This document shows positions 21,986-33,941 of a DNA stretch of 64,000 nt, in pieces; within the stretch, counting starts at the first letter, position 1, and every line of letters starts with the position of its first letter. Location: the NCBI GenBank assembly GCA_001600055.1, contig BCIV01000017.1, forward strand, positions 496,001-560,000, written 5' to 3'. The DNA is from Filobasidium wieringae. Lineage: Eukaryota > Basidiomycota > Tremellomycetes > Filobasidiales > Filobasidiaceae. A model generated the notes under the pieces. That model did no database searches. It was given only the letters and a program-made list of their open reading frames with translations, and was not told the origin of the DNA. The position numbers and the translations under genes were made by a program.

Positions 21986-23859
21986 ACTGACGTTGACTTG
22001 CTCAGCCTTCCTTCCGTTCTCTCGAGCACCGGGTCCAACGCTTCAGTCCCATTTTTGCTCGCACGAGTCTCGACCTTTTCTTTCCTCTTGCTTCATTACG
22101 GCGGAAGCGAAGTGATTGAACGAAGCAAGTGGTTTTCAACTTTGTCTTCTGGGCTCTGTCTGTCTGCTTCGCTTTTTTGCTTTTGGGGCTTGGCAACGTC
22201 GGCGACTGAGAGTTGAGAGGTGATTGCCGCGCACTCAATCTTTCCAATCAAGACTAGGATCCCTTCTTCACCATCAAGATCAGTAACCCGGACTCAGATC
22301 ACAAATACGCCTGGGGTCGCAACGAACACGTTCACCATTCTCTTTCTAGGACTATGTTCGTGTGAGCTCGATTAGGGCGTTCATGCCGTCCCTTAGCTCT
22401 CTCGGGTCAACCGTTTCCTGCAATAAGCGTTGGCACTTTCTCGGGCAGGATTTTAACCGTGTCAAGGGCTGCGATCATGGCGAGGATACCGTGCCGGATG
22501 GGTTGAAGACTGTTGGCTACGCCGTGAACCGATTCCGAACGCTCTTCAGAGATTCACTGTTGTTGAATCCTCACAACCTGGAGTCTTTCGCCATCGGTAT
22601 CGTTGCTCTTCGCGATCAGTTCACCAGCATCCAAGAACCTATGACCTTGACGCTTTGGTTTATCCGTCAGGAGTGGAAAGCTAGCAGTCTGACTTGCAGA
22701 ACGCTTTCCGTCTCCCTTTCGTATTTTGATCGTTCAACCACTTTGATCTGACGACGGACGACTACGACTACGAACGCGACCGGAACTCTCTGACGTCCCA
22801 TTCTTTGCCAGCCCGTCTGACCGAGCATATGTGGACCATCAGTGATGGGGTACCTTGAATCAGGATTGCCTCGTTTCGACATCCCCTGTCTTTTTTCTTC
22901 AGATCAGTTCAGCTCCATTCGCTTTGATTCCCTTTGCGCATCTCGTTTGATTTGCCAACGAGTTCAAGATGTACGGGGTTCTATCCAGAACCGCGCTTGT
23001 AGTTTCGGTGCGGCTGCTTTCTTGCTTTCGGCATAGGTGGACTGGAACCGGCTTCGATAACGACCATTCTTGGCAAACGGACTAGACCATTACCCCTCCT
23101 ATTCCCCTTCCCCCGGATTGGACGTGTTTGGTTGCGAGAGATGCTGACGGACCCACCCTTTTCAGGTCGGAACGGATCTGAAATGGAGATTTTAATCTTG
23201 AAGCCGCTATCTCGGATCTTGCTTCGATATCGATCGATGATTGACGGAATTTTCTAACGTGAGTTAGATCCTTCCCTTGCTCTACGTTTGAATCTGCCTT
23301 CAGGGACATGGTACGAAAAGGTCCGGTCTTCCTGGAAAGCAGTTGGCTCAGGCCCTGCAAAGCTGAGAGACAAGTTCTTTTATCCCAAGCTTGGCCAGTG
23401 ACTTTGGAGCAGAGGGCTGACATGCTTGTTATCTTTAGGTCAGATTGGATGAACTTTCCGTCTTTTGTACTGCCGTTCGAGTCCGGACGTGCCGCATTGA
23501 AACCCATACAGTGAGTCCGTCAGCGATATTTCCTGTTCTCGAGTCGTGTTTCCCCTTCCCCCATGCCAAACAAGGAAGAGGAGATTATCGGCGGCTCAGA
23601 GGCTTAACAGCTCTGGGTTCCCTTTGACGCCAGTGTCATGGATCTCTCATGGAACTAGACCAATAACGGCAAAGGATGATCAGTAGTCGGTCGACTGACC
23701 TACTACCAACCGTATGAAGATACGGTGATTGGCATAGTACGATACTTCGGTAGTCGTTTCTATATGAACTGCCCCCCCCTTTATCAAGGGCTGGGGCACG
23801 ATGAACCCGGTTTTGATAAAACCCGCATGCCTCGACCGGATGTGAAGTGGTATTAACAT

Positions 23860-23946
23860 TGCCTATAAACGGCAGTGCAATTCAACATTGCCTATGAACG
23901 GCGATTCTATGGTGTACACATGACCTTAGCTTTGCCTATAACGGCA
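23860..23946 (+). repeat. three TGCC...GGCA hairpin repeats
   Basis: Copies at 23860-23874 (TGCCTATAAACGGCA), 23889-23903 (TGCCTATGAACGGCG) and 23933-23946 (TGCCTATAACGGCA). Each has short complementary ends able to pair, and the first and third are exact in the arms. Confidence 0.75.
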
Positions 23947-24512
23947 TTTTGCCTAGGGGTCCATGGGTATCATCACACAAGATGCGAGTACTCGGGGAGG
24001 TGTTTGTTCATCTTCTCTGAGAGTGGGTAATGCCACTAGCTGGAAGGCTCGTTCTTCGGAATGAACCGACACGAGTCAATCGTCGGAACGAGTGCTCGGA
24101 CGAGTAATCGATGGGGCGACTGTGCTGGCGATCGCATCAAATGCCCAAGGGCTGGCGGAGGAGCAGTGTAAGACTTCAAGCGTGTTACAACGCCTGAGGC
24201 TCCGATACGTTCAAGATGTCTGGTCTGAGATGCTTCATATGGTGGGCTACATGATAATTTAGGGGACAGGAGCGCTGACGGACTCACCATGCTTAGGCTT
24301 CTCAAGAATACCATATCGAAACCAGTCGATTCGCGCAGGAACGTTCTATCTCGGAGCTGGCGAATAGCAGTCGTCGAATACCTTCTGTTTGTAGGCCTTG
24401 TATGACCATCGTTCGACTCATGCGACTCATATTATAGATCGTGATAATCATGCAATCGTAACATAAACGTGATACAGTGTTATACATCGCGGTCAATTCG
24501 TTAACTCCCCCC

Positions 24513-27500
24513 TCACTCCTTCCCGTTCGCTTTGGCTTGCTGAGCTGATGATCTCGGTGCTCGATCGAGCTTGGATATGACGTCCCTGTGTAGCGATCCG
24601 CTGAATCAGATTCGTGCAATCGCCCGAGCCTTTCGAATCCAACTTACCGAACATATTCCACCTTCCTCCAAGCGCTTTCCATTCGACGCTTCTCACGGCT
24701 GTCCGCCACTTGCGCTGTCTCTGATCCCACCAAGGTCGCGAGGTGCCATGTCCAAATGTTATAGGCGTCATCAATGTAGGTCACTACAAGTCCTTCTTTC
24801 GAGAGGACGAGTTTGCTATGATCCTGGAAGTTGAACTGAGAGGCGAGGGGTCTTAGCGTTCATTCTGGTGAAGTGGTTCCATCAACTGCTTACCTGAAGG
24901 ACTCCGCTACTCATGCGGAACGCTAACAACGGCTTCAATTGCCAGTATCGCAGCATATACGTCATTCCCGTGTCTAGCTTCATATCCTTCACACAATACT
25001 TCTCGCCCGCCCTCAGTTTGCCCTCCATGTACGCTTCGAAGTGGTGTAGCAGATACTTCCGATCCTTGACATCCTTCTCAGCGGGTTCCTTCTCGACGGG
25101 AATACTCTTCCTCATACAGCTGGAGCTGTTATCGCTGAGAGGTTCGAGTCGATCGATGAATCTGTAGAAAGGAGGAATTAGCGCGACTCTGTACCTCCCG
25201 CTTCAAACATAACTCACTGCTTGTTGGGCGAAAGCACCATCGACGTCGCATCGTTAAAGTAGACTCCGACCGTGCCGTCCGTTAGAGCGTAACCCATCCC
25301 ATACTTGTGAGCGTAATCAAGCCAACATGCGATAAAGTCTCTTGGTCGCTTGGGGGCATGCTCTGTAAGGCGACAAGGAAAATCAGCAAAGAAACGGACT
25401 GAAACCATCTTTCGGACCCACCAGGCACTTCAACCTCCTGCTTGTTCTCCCTAAACTCCATGGCATGCGTCAGGTTCTTCGCCACCCTATCATAGAACGT
25501 ATCCTTGCCTTTCCCTTTGGCGGGACTGGTAACACTAGCGGACCGCACTCGATTGACCTTTTTCGACTCGACCGTATGCTGAGTTACACCTGTCCTTCCC
25601 GATTGAGCCTGATTCAACGTCCGCCCTGCTGAAGGCGATAAGACCTTCTTTGACAGCTTTGCTCTCGCATCACAGCGCTCGATTTCATCAGCGTCCTCAA
25701 TATCTTCCTCTTCGACATTCCCAGCCAAAGCCGTCTTCTGAACCGGGCCCGCTCGACCAGCTTCATTACGCAAAGGACTACCACGAGGGATTTGTTGCTG
25801 TTTCTGTAAAGCTTGGAATTGGGGCAACAAGCCAGACTCTCCACGACTCGACTGTTGAGCAGGGACGGGTGCAACAACAGGAGGTTTTCGCGCCGACCTG
25901 TATTGACGCGCAATCAGCCTAGAATTTTCAGCCGCTGAAACGTTAAACTAACCTGAGCAAAGCGGAGATAGGGCTTCCAGGTTGCACGGCCTTTGCGATC
26001 TCTCTCTCCCTCTCCCTGACGGCCCTCTCCGTCTCCTCCTTGACCTGTTGGAGGGAGGCAACGGTCCTTGCAGGTGGCACCCTCAATGGGAAATCCGCAC
26101 CCACTCCCGCCCTACGCTTAGCCCGCGTAAAGTTGGCCTTGATCTCTTCTCTAGACATATCCCCCCAGTTAGGTACTTGGGTTTGGTCCAGAGAGAGATA
26201 ATCGACCGGAATAGAGCTTGGGAAAGCTCCACAGGTGAACCAAGCATGGTGCAGGATTTCGTTCAGAGTAGGTCTCAATTCTGTCACTCAGCATCAAAGT
26301 CAATACCCCTACGACTGTAACGCTCAAGTGGCAAACTCACTAGGATCAGGAGTCAAGATCGATTTGATCAATCCCCTAGCTTCCCTGGACAACCCAGAAT
26401 GTTCGGGGAACGAGTAGTTCAACCCTTTAATATTCCTGCATGAAGCACAATGTATCAGCTCAAGGAGCACGGCGTGGGGCTAAAGATGAATTTCACTAAC
26501 TGGTAAATTCCACTAACGTTCTCGCCCTGAAAAGGAGGTCTTCCGACAAGCATAGTATACCTATCACCAAAATCCTCGATCAGTCCATGTAATCGAGAGT
26601 GTAACGCGACCGTATAGCCGGACTCACATGATCACTCCCAACCCCCAAATATCCACTTCATACGAATGACCCGACTTCTTTCCTTCCTCCTTCAAAACCT
26701 CTGGTGCGATATAATTCGGGGTTCCACACATCGTTCTAACGCGCAAACCAAGAACAAAATGAACAACTCGTATCTCCCAAGCCGAAGCTAATCAGAAAGA
26801 ACAAGACTCACTGTCGTCTATCACTATCCCGATCCAAGAGCGCAGCTAACCCGAAATCTCCAATCTTCAATTCAACCCTCCCCCTCTCCCCTCTTGTCAC
26901 AAAGACGTTGCCTAATTTCAAATCCCGATGCATGACCCGGGCTTTATGCATATATTGAATCCCAGAAATTAACTGGGTGAGGTATAATCGGGTTTCGGGC
27001 TCTGTGAACGATTTGCGACGTTTCAGGAGTGACATTAGGTTCTGTTAATGCGACGAGCGAAACGAGCGTGATCGCGTCAATGAGATTTTTTTGTCCATGA
27101 GAAAAGAGGAAAGAGTGCTCACTCCTGCATCACACAATTCTAAAGTGAGGTAAACGTTCTGTTCATCCTCGAAAGTTTCATTGAATCGGACGATATGAGG
27201 ATGATCCATCATCCCGTGGATTTGAATTTCACCCCATAGCTGATTTTCATTAAATACGGACAGGAAGGTTAAGAAGGAAAGGGAAGGAGGTTGCGAACGA
27301 AGACGATAGAGGATAACGAAGCAGAAAAGGAACGATATTCAGCTAAATGACAAACCTACCAAACAACAAAAAAGGAGAGCTCAGGACCTACCTTCATTCG
27401 TTTCGCTTTACTCGTAACTCTCTCGTGGGGGATAACTTTGACTGCTTCTTCTGTTCTAGTGGTATGGTTGGTGTATTGATAGACTCTTGCAAATCCTCCC

Positions 27501-27833
27501 TATTCATTCAGATCAAATACGAGTTGATCGAGAAGGTGTTGAAGCGGATGGAGGAGGAAAGGATAAGAGAGGATACAGGATAAACAACAACGGGACAAGA
27601 TTCGATCAGCGTCTCGTCAAGCTTGCAGCATGACCTTTGCTGACCTCTCCCAAGTAGGCTTTCTTGATCTCTCTATGTCGTGTATACTCTACTTGATGCT
27701 CTCGATCCGCAATGAATTCAGGAGGAGGAACGACGTGTTTCCCATCTTTCTTGTTGTTGGCCATCTTGGGCATTTTGGATACGGGCGCGATCGGGGCTGG
27801 ACCGGAAGGTGGTGGGAGGGTAGAGGTCGTCAT
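24513..27833 (-). CDS. polo-like kinase (PLK1/Cdc5 type)
   Basis: Ser/Thr kinase of mitotic entry, spindle poles and cytokinesis. Thirteen exons: 27645-27833, 27392-27499, 27123-27239, 26812-27041, 26628-26735, 26501-26560, 26341-26435, 25953-26280, 25422-25897, 25218-25362, 24894-25161, 24648-24835, 24513-24600; 799 residues. Kinase: [14 protein letters not shown]-type lysine in [15 protein letters not shown] (H176, D178), DFGLA (D200), T-loop [13 protein letters not shown] with activating T216, [13 protein letters not shown]. Two polo boxes follow: [20 protein letters not shown] and [20 protein letters not shown], with the phosphopeptide pincer D-H714-S-K716. The linker (about 420-560) is basic and disordered. 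The last exon uses an acceptor chosen for a short C-terminus; an acceptor 15 nt further in would give a longer, less family-like tail. Confidence 0.95.
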
Positions 27834-28351
27834 GACGAGGTGATGGAATCACCCTTGTAGAGGAGTGACGAATGAGGATGTGAGGGGCGTCGCCTTGAGT
27901 TGGAAGAGAGAATTTACAGTGCGAGTCGTCGAGGTGAATGAATGTTGATTGATGATTCCACTTTGTTTACGTCTGTCGGGTTTGGCTGACCAGAAGTCTC
28001 AGCCCCGATTTCGCTTTGTTTACTTTGTTGCGAGTCTTCTCGATCCATTTCTCCATATGGAATTGCTCTAACAAACCCTACCTCGAATTTCATATGTGCT
28101 CTTGGCCGGATTGTATGCCAGTATGAAGCCCAGAAACACTCTCCAAATCTGTTCAATCCAATTATGAGACGAGGTTCTATCAATAAGAAAAAGGAAGAGT
28201 GAGAGTCGCTTCTTGACCTGAGCCTTCGTGCGGACCGATACCGGTAACATCCTCAATCTCCCTCATACAATCATCTTCATTTCACCCCGCAAACCGCAAT
28301 TTGCGATCCTCAGTCATCCCATACAGACTACATCCCCACCACTCTACCACC
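27834..28351. promoter_or_regulatory. shared upstream region of polo kinase and UBA3
   Basis: 518 bp between divergent ATGs. No TATA box stands out; the UBA3-proximal 100 bp are C/T/A-rich (CACTCTACCACC before the ATG), typical of fungal leader sequence. Confidence 0.45.
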
Positions 28352-30594
28352 ATGTCAACCTCCATTCTCACACTCACTCCGATCCCCACATCATCTCCCG
28401 ACCGACAAGCGGCAAGAGACACGTATCTGGCGGCTTCCGACGACATCAAGTTTGTAGATATCGATCGGGTGCTGGACAGAAGAGGGGGACGGACTGATGA
28501 TGCTTTCATCGGAGGAAAAGAGGTAAGCTTTGGTCAGAGTCCTTATTCGCTTTGTAAGACAAACATTGCGGGGGAAAGAAACGATATGAGTGCCGGAACG
28601 GATGGGTTACGATGATGACGAATCATCTAATCGACTTTCCTTCAGAAGCGTGATGGATCGCTGGATTGTGGCTCATGATCCTCCTCCTCCGAAAACTGAC
28701 TCAATCTACCTCCTCTCCTCGTCTTCTACTCAACCCCCGGATTATTAATCTGGGATTTCTATAATAGACCAAACAATTTCTCCGAGAGACATGCAAGATC
28801 CTCGTCATAGGAGCAGGAGGATTAGGCTGCGAGATCCTCCAAAACCTGGCGTTGAGTAAGTCATCTGTCTGTTCTCGCTCGCCAAATTTGAGTCCTCCAA
28901 AGAGATGATACTGATTTCCGATGGCTATCATATCTGTTTCTTTTTTGGTGGGGCTCAGTGGGATTTAGGGATATACATGTGATTGACATGGATACGATAG
29001 ATGTCTCGAATCTGAACAGACAGTTTTTGTTTCGGTTAGTCCGCTCTGTCTCTTTTGTTTTCTATCAACCTGATTAGTCTTGTCGACCTGATAGGGAATC
29101 GGACGTAGGGAAAAGTAAATCCATCTGCGCTGCGGAATTTGTCATGCGTCGTTGCCCCGGAGTCAAAGTCACCCCGTTCGTCCTGCCTTTTTTTGCACTT
29201 CCACTTTCACTCCCCTGACCTCTCTCGTCATCCCTTCTCTGTCGACATCTAGGTATCACGGCAAGATCCAAGATCATCCTACCAGCTTCTATTCTTCTTT
29301 TAATCTGATCATTACGGGTTTGGATTCCGTCGAGGCGAGAAGATGGATTAATGCTACCCTCGTGGGGATGGTCGATGAGGATGATCCGGAAAGTTTGGTA
29401 CCGCTTATCGATGGTGGTACAGAAGGTGAGTTTTTGCTTGCAGATGGGAGGAAACTGAAGAATAGGGGTTGATTGTTGTTTTGTTTTCTGTGGGTCGGGT
29501 GATAGGGTTCAAAGGACAGGCGAGAGTCATCTTACCGTCCATTTCGGCTTGTTATGAATGTTCTGTTCGTCTTTTTCTCTCGTTCGCCTTACGAGCGCCA
29601 GCTGATCTATCTCTTCAACTTTTGTTACGTATGATAGATGGATATGTTAACTCCACCTACTGTCTTCCCGATCTGTACTATCGCCAATACCCCTCGATTA
29701 CCGGAACACTGTATAGAATGGGCTAGCGTGTTAGAATGGCCCAAGACGTTCAAAGGTATGTTCCAATTCCTTCCGCACAAGGACTAATTAGGGCTGATCC
29801 GGATGAGTGATCTCCTAGATAAGAAACTAGATAACGACGATCCGGACCATATCGAATGGCTCTTCACTCGAGCTTCAGCGAGGGCACAGGAATATGGGAT
29901 CGAAGGGGTCACTTGGGCGTTAACCCAGGGGGTGGTGAAGAATATCATTCCGGCTATTGCTAGTACCAATGCTATTATTGCCGGTGAGTCTAGGAATCGG
30001 AGCTGGTTTGATGATCATGGTGGGTGAGCTAAATGTGCATCCGTGGCGGTTAGCGGCTTGTTGTAATGAAGCTTTCAAGATGGCTACTACTTCGGCTCCG
30101 ATGTTGGACAACTACACTATGGTTAGTTCGCTTCTCGTCCTGGTGACTTGGTATTCGCTCGAGACGCCTGTAATCACACATAGTACGTGGGGAACGACTC
30201 TATTTACGCGTTCACTTTCAAACATGAAAAGAACCCGGAATGTCCCGTTTGCGGAGGCGAGACGGTTGATTTCAAGGTGAAACGCGGGACAAAGGTCGAG
30301 AGGGTTGTGGAGATGTTGACGGAGAATCAAAAGTTGTGAGTCTTGCCGTACCGCTTTTCTGTGTGTATGTGTGAGGCTGAATAGGGGAAACCTTTGGTTA
30401 GTCAAATCAAGAAACCGTCATTGTCGTTCTCTACGGGACAACCACTGTTCTGGCAAGCGCCGCCTCAGTTTTACGAACAAACCAAGGCCAACTTGGAGAA
30501 GACTTTAGATGAATTGGTTCAGGATGGAGACGAGATTAGCGTGACGGATAGAGCTTTGCCGTTCAGTTTAGAATTGAGGATTCTGTATGAGTAG
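28352..30594 (+). CDS. UBA3: NEDD8-activating enzyme E1 catalytic subunit UBA3
   Basis: Forms the E1 with ULA1/APPBP1, adenylates NEDD8/Rub1 and passes it to Ubc12 for cullin modification. Eleven exons: 28352-28522, 28768-28855, 28959-29034, 29095-29175, 29253-29425, 29506-29564, 29638-29755, 29819-29983, 30054-30121, 30184-30335, 30402-30594; 447 residues. ATP site GAGGLGCE (G72-G77), then [19 protein letters not shown]; the catalytic cysteine is C229 in [19 protein letters not shown]. Zinc-binding CxxC pairs are CYEC and CPVC. The C-terminal ubiquitin-like E2-binding fold ends [10 protein letters not shown]. The final intron needs the acceptor TTGGTTAG at 30394-30401 (Q-I-K-K-P follows); the earlier AATAG would break the frame. 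Confidence 0.95.
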
Positions 30595-30917
30595 TTGTTG
30601 GTGCTTGACGTATAGCAGGGTAATTGACAATCAAGCTGGTATTCTCCTACTGATTGGGACTCCGCATAACAGATCACACTAATCCCCCCCCCTCTCCTTA
30701 GATTCTTTCCCCTGATGCCTAACCATTGTACATTGACTATCGCATATCCTCATCCCTCCCTGGCTTCTCCCGGTCGTTATCGCAACACCAGGGAAGCCAT
30801 CAGAAACTTGACATCTCGATCTCGCACTTGATCCCCAGCTCACAACGCCACATCTCTGATGTATCTATCTTGCTCCAGGTCATCTCCGCTTCTCGCACAC
30901 TGTCGCAGCATGAGAGG
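30595..30917. other. intergenic, upstream of hypothetical gene
   Basis: C-rich spacer (CCCCCCCC near 30685). The frame of the next gene is open upstream to about 30726 but contains no ATG there. Nothing else seen. Confidence 0.4.
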
Positions 30918-31514
30918 ATGCCGTCGACACCTTTCGAGAGGACACGTGGTGCTATGCCCATTAAACCAACCGGACTCGTTGTGGACCGGTTCAAGGCAAG
31001 GGTACAATGTATGCTGCCTCCAAACAGCGTCTTTCCAAACACCCACGACAGGATCAATAACCACAACAAGCTCCTGGATCGATTCACTCAACTCCCACGC
31101 GAACTCAATGATGGCACGATTGGAATACCCTTGCACCATGTGCGCAATGCTGAAAAGGCCGCCCTCCAGAAACACCTCATCCCATTCTTAGAGAATTGCG
31201 CCTTCGATTACCAAGGCAAGGGCAAACATGTCCTTGTGGACAGGAAGGGCGGCATACCCTGCATCATGCCCCCGTTCGATCAGGTCTGGCTCGGCCCAGC
31301 CATAAGGCAGTTCCTGAAATATCGAACGAAAGCGTCCGAACACGACGATCCACACTTTTCCTCGATGGAACCCCGACCCCTACCCAGAGGCAACACAAGA
31401 ACTCACACCCCACTCCCCTCCAACATCAAGTACTATTCCATCAACGTGCTCAAGGTCGACCACTATGGATTACCAGAGGCTACCGGCACGGACGTCCAGC
31501 TCCTGTTGTACTGA
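30918..31514 (+). CDS. hypothetical protein, single exon
   Basis: 198 codons from the first in-frame ATG (30918); the frame remains open for 64 more codons upstream without ATG, so an upstream exon is possible. The product is basic and hydrophilic, with blocks VDRFKARVQCMLPPNSVF, DRFTQLPRELNDGTIGIPLH and ENCAFDYQGKGKHVLVDRK. No signal peptide, membrane segment or known domain. It sits between UBA3 and the BAH-PHD gene on the same strand. Coding status rests on length and sensible composition only. Confidence 0.5.
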   Translation: MPSTPFERTRGAMPIKPTGLVVDRFKARVQCMLPPNSVFPNTHDRINNHNKLLDRFTQLPRELNDGTIGIPLHHVRNAEKAALQKHLIPFLENCAFDYQGKGKHVLVDRKGGIPCIMPPFDQVWLGPAIRQFLKYRTKASEHDDPHFSSMEPRPLPRGNTRTHTPLPSNIKYYSINVLKVDHYGLPEATGTDVQLLLY

Positions 31515-31702
31515 GAATGGCTGGTACGATATGCTCTCGATCGACGGACGACGAGTCTCGGGTCTGATGAAAACAATAACAAAAGTAGAACATCCTTCGT
31601 CATTCCGTACCCAAGATGAAACGTATCATCCTTTTCGATTCGCTTCGTTAACTCAATAGCTCGAGGAGTGGATCTTCTCGCGAGTATCTCGGGCCTGTAA
31701 CG

Positions 31703-33689
31703 ATGCCTACCAAACTTCTTCGCGCCAGAAAGGGAAAGGAAGAGAACAGTAAGGAAGAGTTGGAGGTGGAGGTGGAGATGAGACGATCGACGCGGTCCGG
31801 CGTGCAGCCTGTTGCTTCTTCTAGCAAGAGGAAGTTGGAGGAGGAAGCCGAAGAGGAGGAGAAAGAGGAGGAACAAGAGGAGAAGGAGGAGGATATTGTG
31901 GACGGGAACTTGGCGAGAAACGGAAAAAATGACGTACCACCAATCGCCGAAGAGAGATCTCTTCATAGCAGAAGACCTGCCAACCCTGAACCCAATACTC
32001 AGACGTACGGGGAAGATATCGAGCCAGATGTGGAAGACTCTATGCAAGAAGAAACAGATGTGTCAGAGGAAGAGGTTGACGCAAGGAAGCAGAGAACGCG
32101 ACCACGAAAGGCCGCAAAGGCTGAGACGAGAGGAAATTCATCGAAGGATACGAAAGCCGAAGGAGTCGCCGAGACCAGGAAGAAAGCAGCTGTCAAGAAT
32201 GTTGTAGCTAAAGCGAAACCTGCATCCAAGGCAAAGGCAAAGGTACCTGCTAAGAAAAGGTCAGTCGAGTTTATCCTGTTCACGCGTTCTTCTAGATACT
32301 AAGAGTACCTGTTCTTTTACCCCTCTCACCTCTGCAGAGTGAAGAAAGACCCGGCACAAGATCCTGAGAATTGGAAGATGTACCGGTCCTTCGTCCTCGA
32401 CATTGCTGATCACGACGCGGAGGAAGTCACCTTTCGTCGTGGAGACTTGTGAGCCCTCAGCCATCCCATTCCGATTCACGAAGGAAACCCCCGCTGATCT
32501 AATCTTCTCCTGATCTCCCCTTCATAGTATCCGAGTTAAGGGGGACGAATCTGGCTCGAAGAGCCAGAACAAACGGAAGAAAAGCGGTACTCGAGCCCGT
32601 GACCAGGACAGTGAGGATGATGAAGAGGAGGAACCTTGGATAGCTATGATCGAGAAGATCAGAGCGTTGGACAAGGATCATGTTTCTCTGTATGTATTGT
32701 TCTGAAGTTGGCATATGAAGTAGAAGCTGATATTGTGTTCTCTCTATAGGAACATTCGTTGGTTGTACGCTTCGGAGAATCAGTTGAGGTCTATCGGGTG
32801 TAAACCGTTAGTCTCTCATTCCCTTTCACATGGAATCGATTCTCGGAAGCCTGATCTTTTTCCTCTCTTATATGGTGAACAGACCGGCGAATTGGTTACC
32901 TCAAGAAGTCTTTTATAGCGATCATGTGGATGTCATCGAGGTACAGACTGTACAAGGTTGGTTCTCCTCCTGTTTATCAGCTGTATCGTTCGTCGACGAC
33001 TGACTCTTTCTAAATCCTTGTCCTGTGATCGTATAGACCACGCCTCGGTCAAACTCGTCTCGGACAACATTATCACTCCTCCGGTAAAGGAAGACGACTA
33101 CTTTTACCGATCAGAGGTTGTTATCGGACGTGAAAGGCATGAAGCTCGTAGCAAGGAGTTGAAGGCGATGGGAGTCAATGTAGGCAAAGTCTCGTTGCCT
33201 TATATCGCTGTGAGTCTCTTTTCGGAGAAGAACGAGAGGAAAAAGGCAATGACTGATTGATATGGATCGGGGTTTCAGCCGTTGTACCAACCTACATGTA
33301 CGTGTGGGGAACCTTACGTCATGAAGTCGGAAAAGGAACAGGAGAGGATGATCTACTGTGCGGAATGCCAGAAGTGGTTTCACCGGAGGTGTGTCGACGA
33401 TCCAACCGAGCACAAGGCTAGTGACGTACCCGGGCTTGTGAAGAGCGGGATTGACAAGGACAGCAATAGAAAGTATGCGGATTATGGCCCAGACGACCTT
33501 GAGTATTGTGAACGTGGTAATTATATGGGGGACGCTTGGGCGTCTATCCAGAGGGGTGAAGAGAGTTTGATTGGGAACGGGGCGAAGGTGATAGACGCTC
33601 GATTGAGATTTTCGATGGACGAGGCGACGATTCCGAAGGACCTGGTGGTGGAGTGTTACGTTTGCCCGGAGTGTGATGGTTATATGTAG
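31703..33689 (+). CDS. BAH and PHD-finger chromatin protein
   Basis: Nuclear chromatin-binding protein. Seven exons: 31703-32259, 32338-32448, 32528-32689, 32750-32806, 32883-32956, 33037-33209, 33279-33689; 514 residues. Residues 1-185 are disordered: acidic Glu-rich runs and a Lys/Ala-rich histone-H1-like tract (AKPASKAKAKVPAKKR). The BAH domain spans about 195-370 (YRSFVLDIADHDAEEVTFRR, PWIAMIEKI, NIRWLYASENQLR, EVFYSDHVDVIEVQTVQ). A PHD-like zinc finger follows: CTCGEPYV, IYCAECQKWFHRRCVDD and, after an unusually long insert, CYVCPEC. BAH-PHD proteins read histone marks, often in Polycomb-type silencing or RSC-like remodelling; which complex is unknown here. Confidence 0.85.
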
Positions 33690-33941
33690 GCATTAAAATC
33701 AGAGTTGTAATACCTCTCTAGGCATGCTAGGCAGCAGCTAGCGAGTGGTGTGTTTGAGAATAATAATGGAATTCAATATGATGAGATCTACATCCGGAAG
33801 CAGGGTATTTGGTTCCGAAGCGGTCGATTCCTTGTGCTATATATGGATGACATCACGTCCTGATTATCAAGATTCTACCTTTGGGAAATCTTGAATCAGG
33901 TCGTTCAGCTGCACCTGGCTCCCCCTCACACACAGCGATAC

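Larger units (their letters stand above)
21192..24512. other. 3.3-kb gene-free region with repeat clusters
   Basis: No open frame with a recognisable domain. The longest (22362-22751 plus, 23082-23507 minus) lack splice context and family signals. The region carries an irregular AAGGACCA repeat cluster, three TGCCTATAAACGGCA-type hairpins, a CCGTAT-GAAG-ATACGG hairpin near 23710, and a pair of GCGTTGGCACTTT-like words (about 21826 and 22425). It could be a decayed mobile element or an untranslated RNA gene; neither is shown. Confidence 0.5.

Noticed and set aside
21850..21990. AAGGACC words as telomere-like or CRISPR repeats
   Set aside because: Spacing and copies are irregular, there are no unique equal-length spacers, and the genome is eukaryotic.
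31463..32047. 194-codon minus-strand open frame
   Set aside because: Leu-rich antisense of the Glu-rich start of the BAH-PHD gene.
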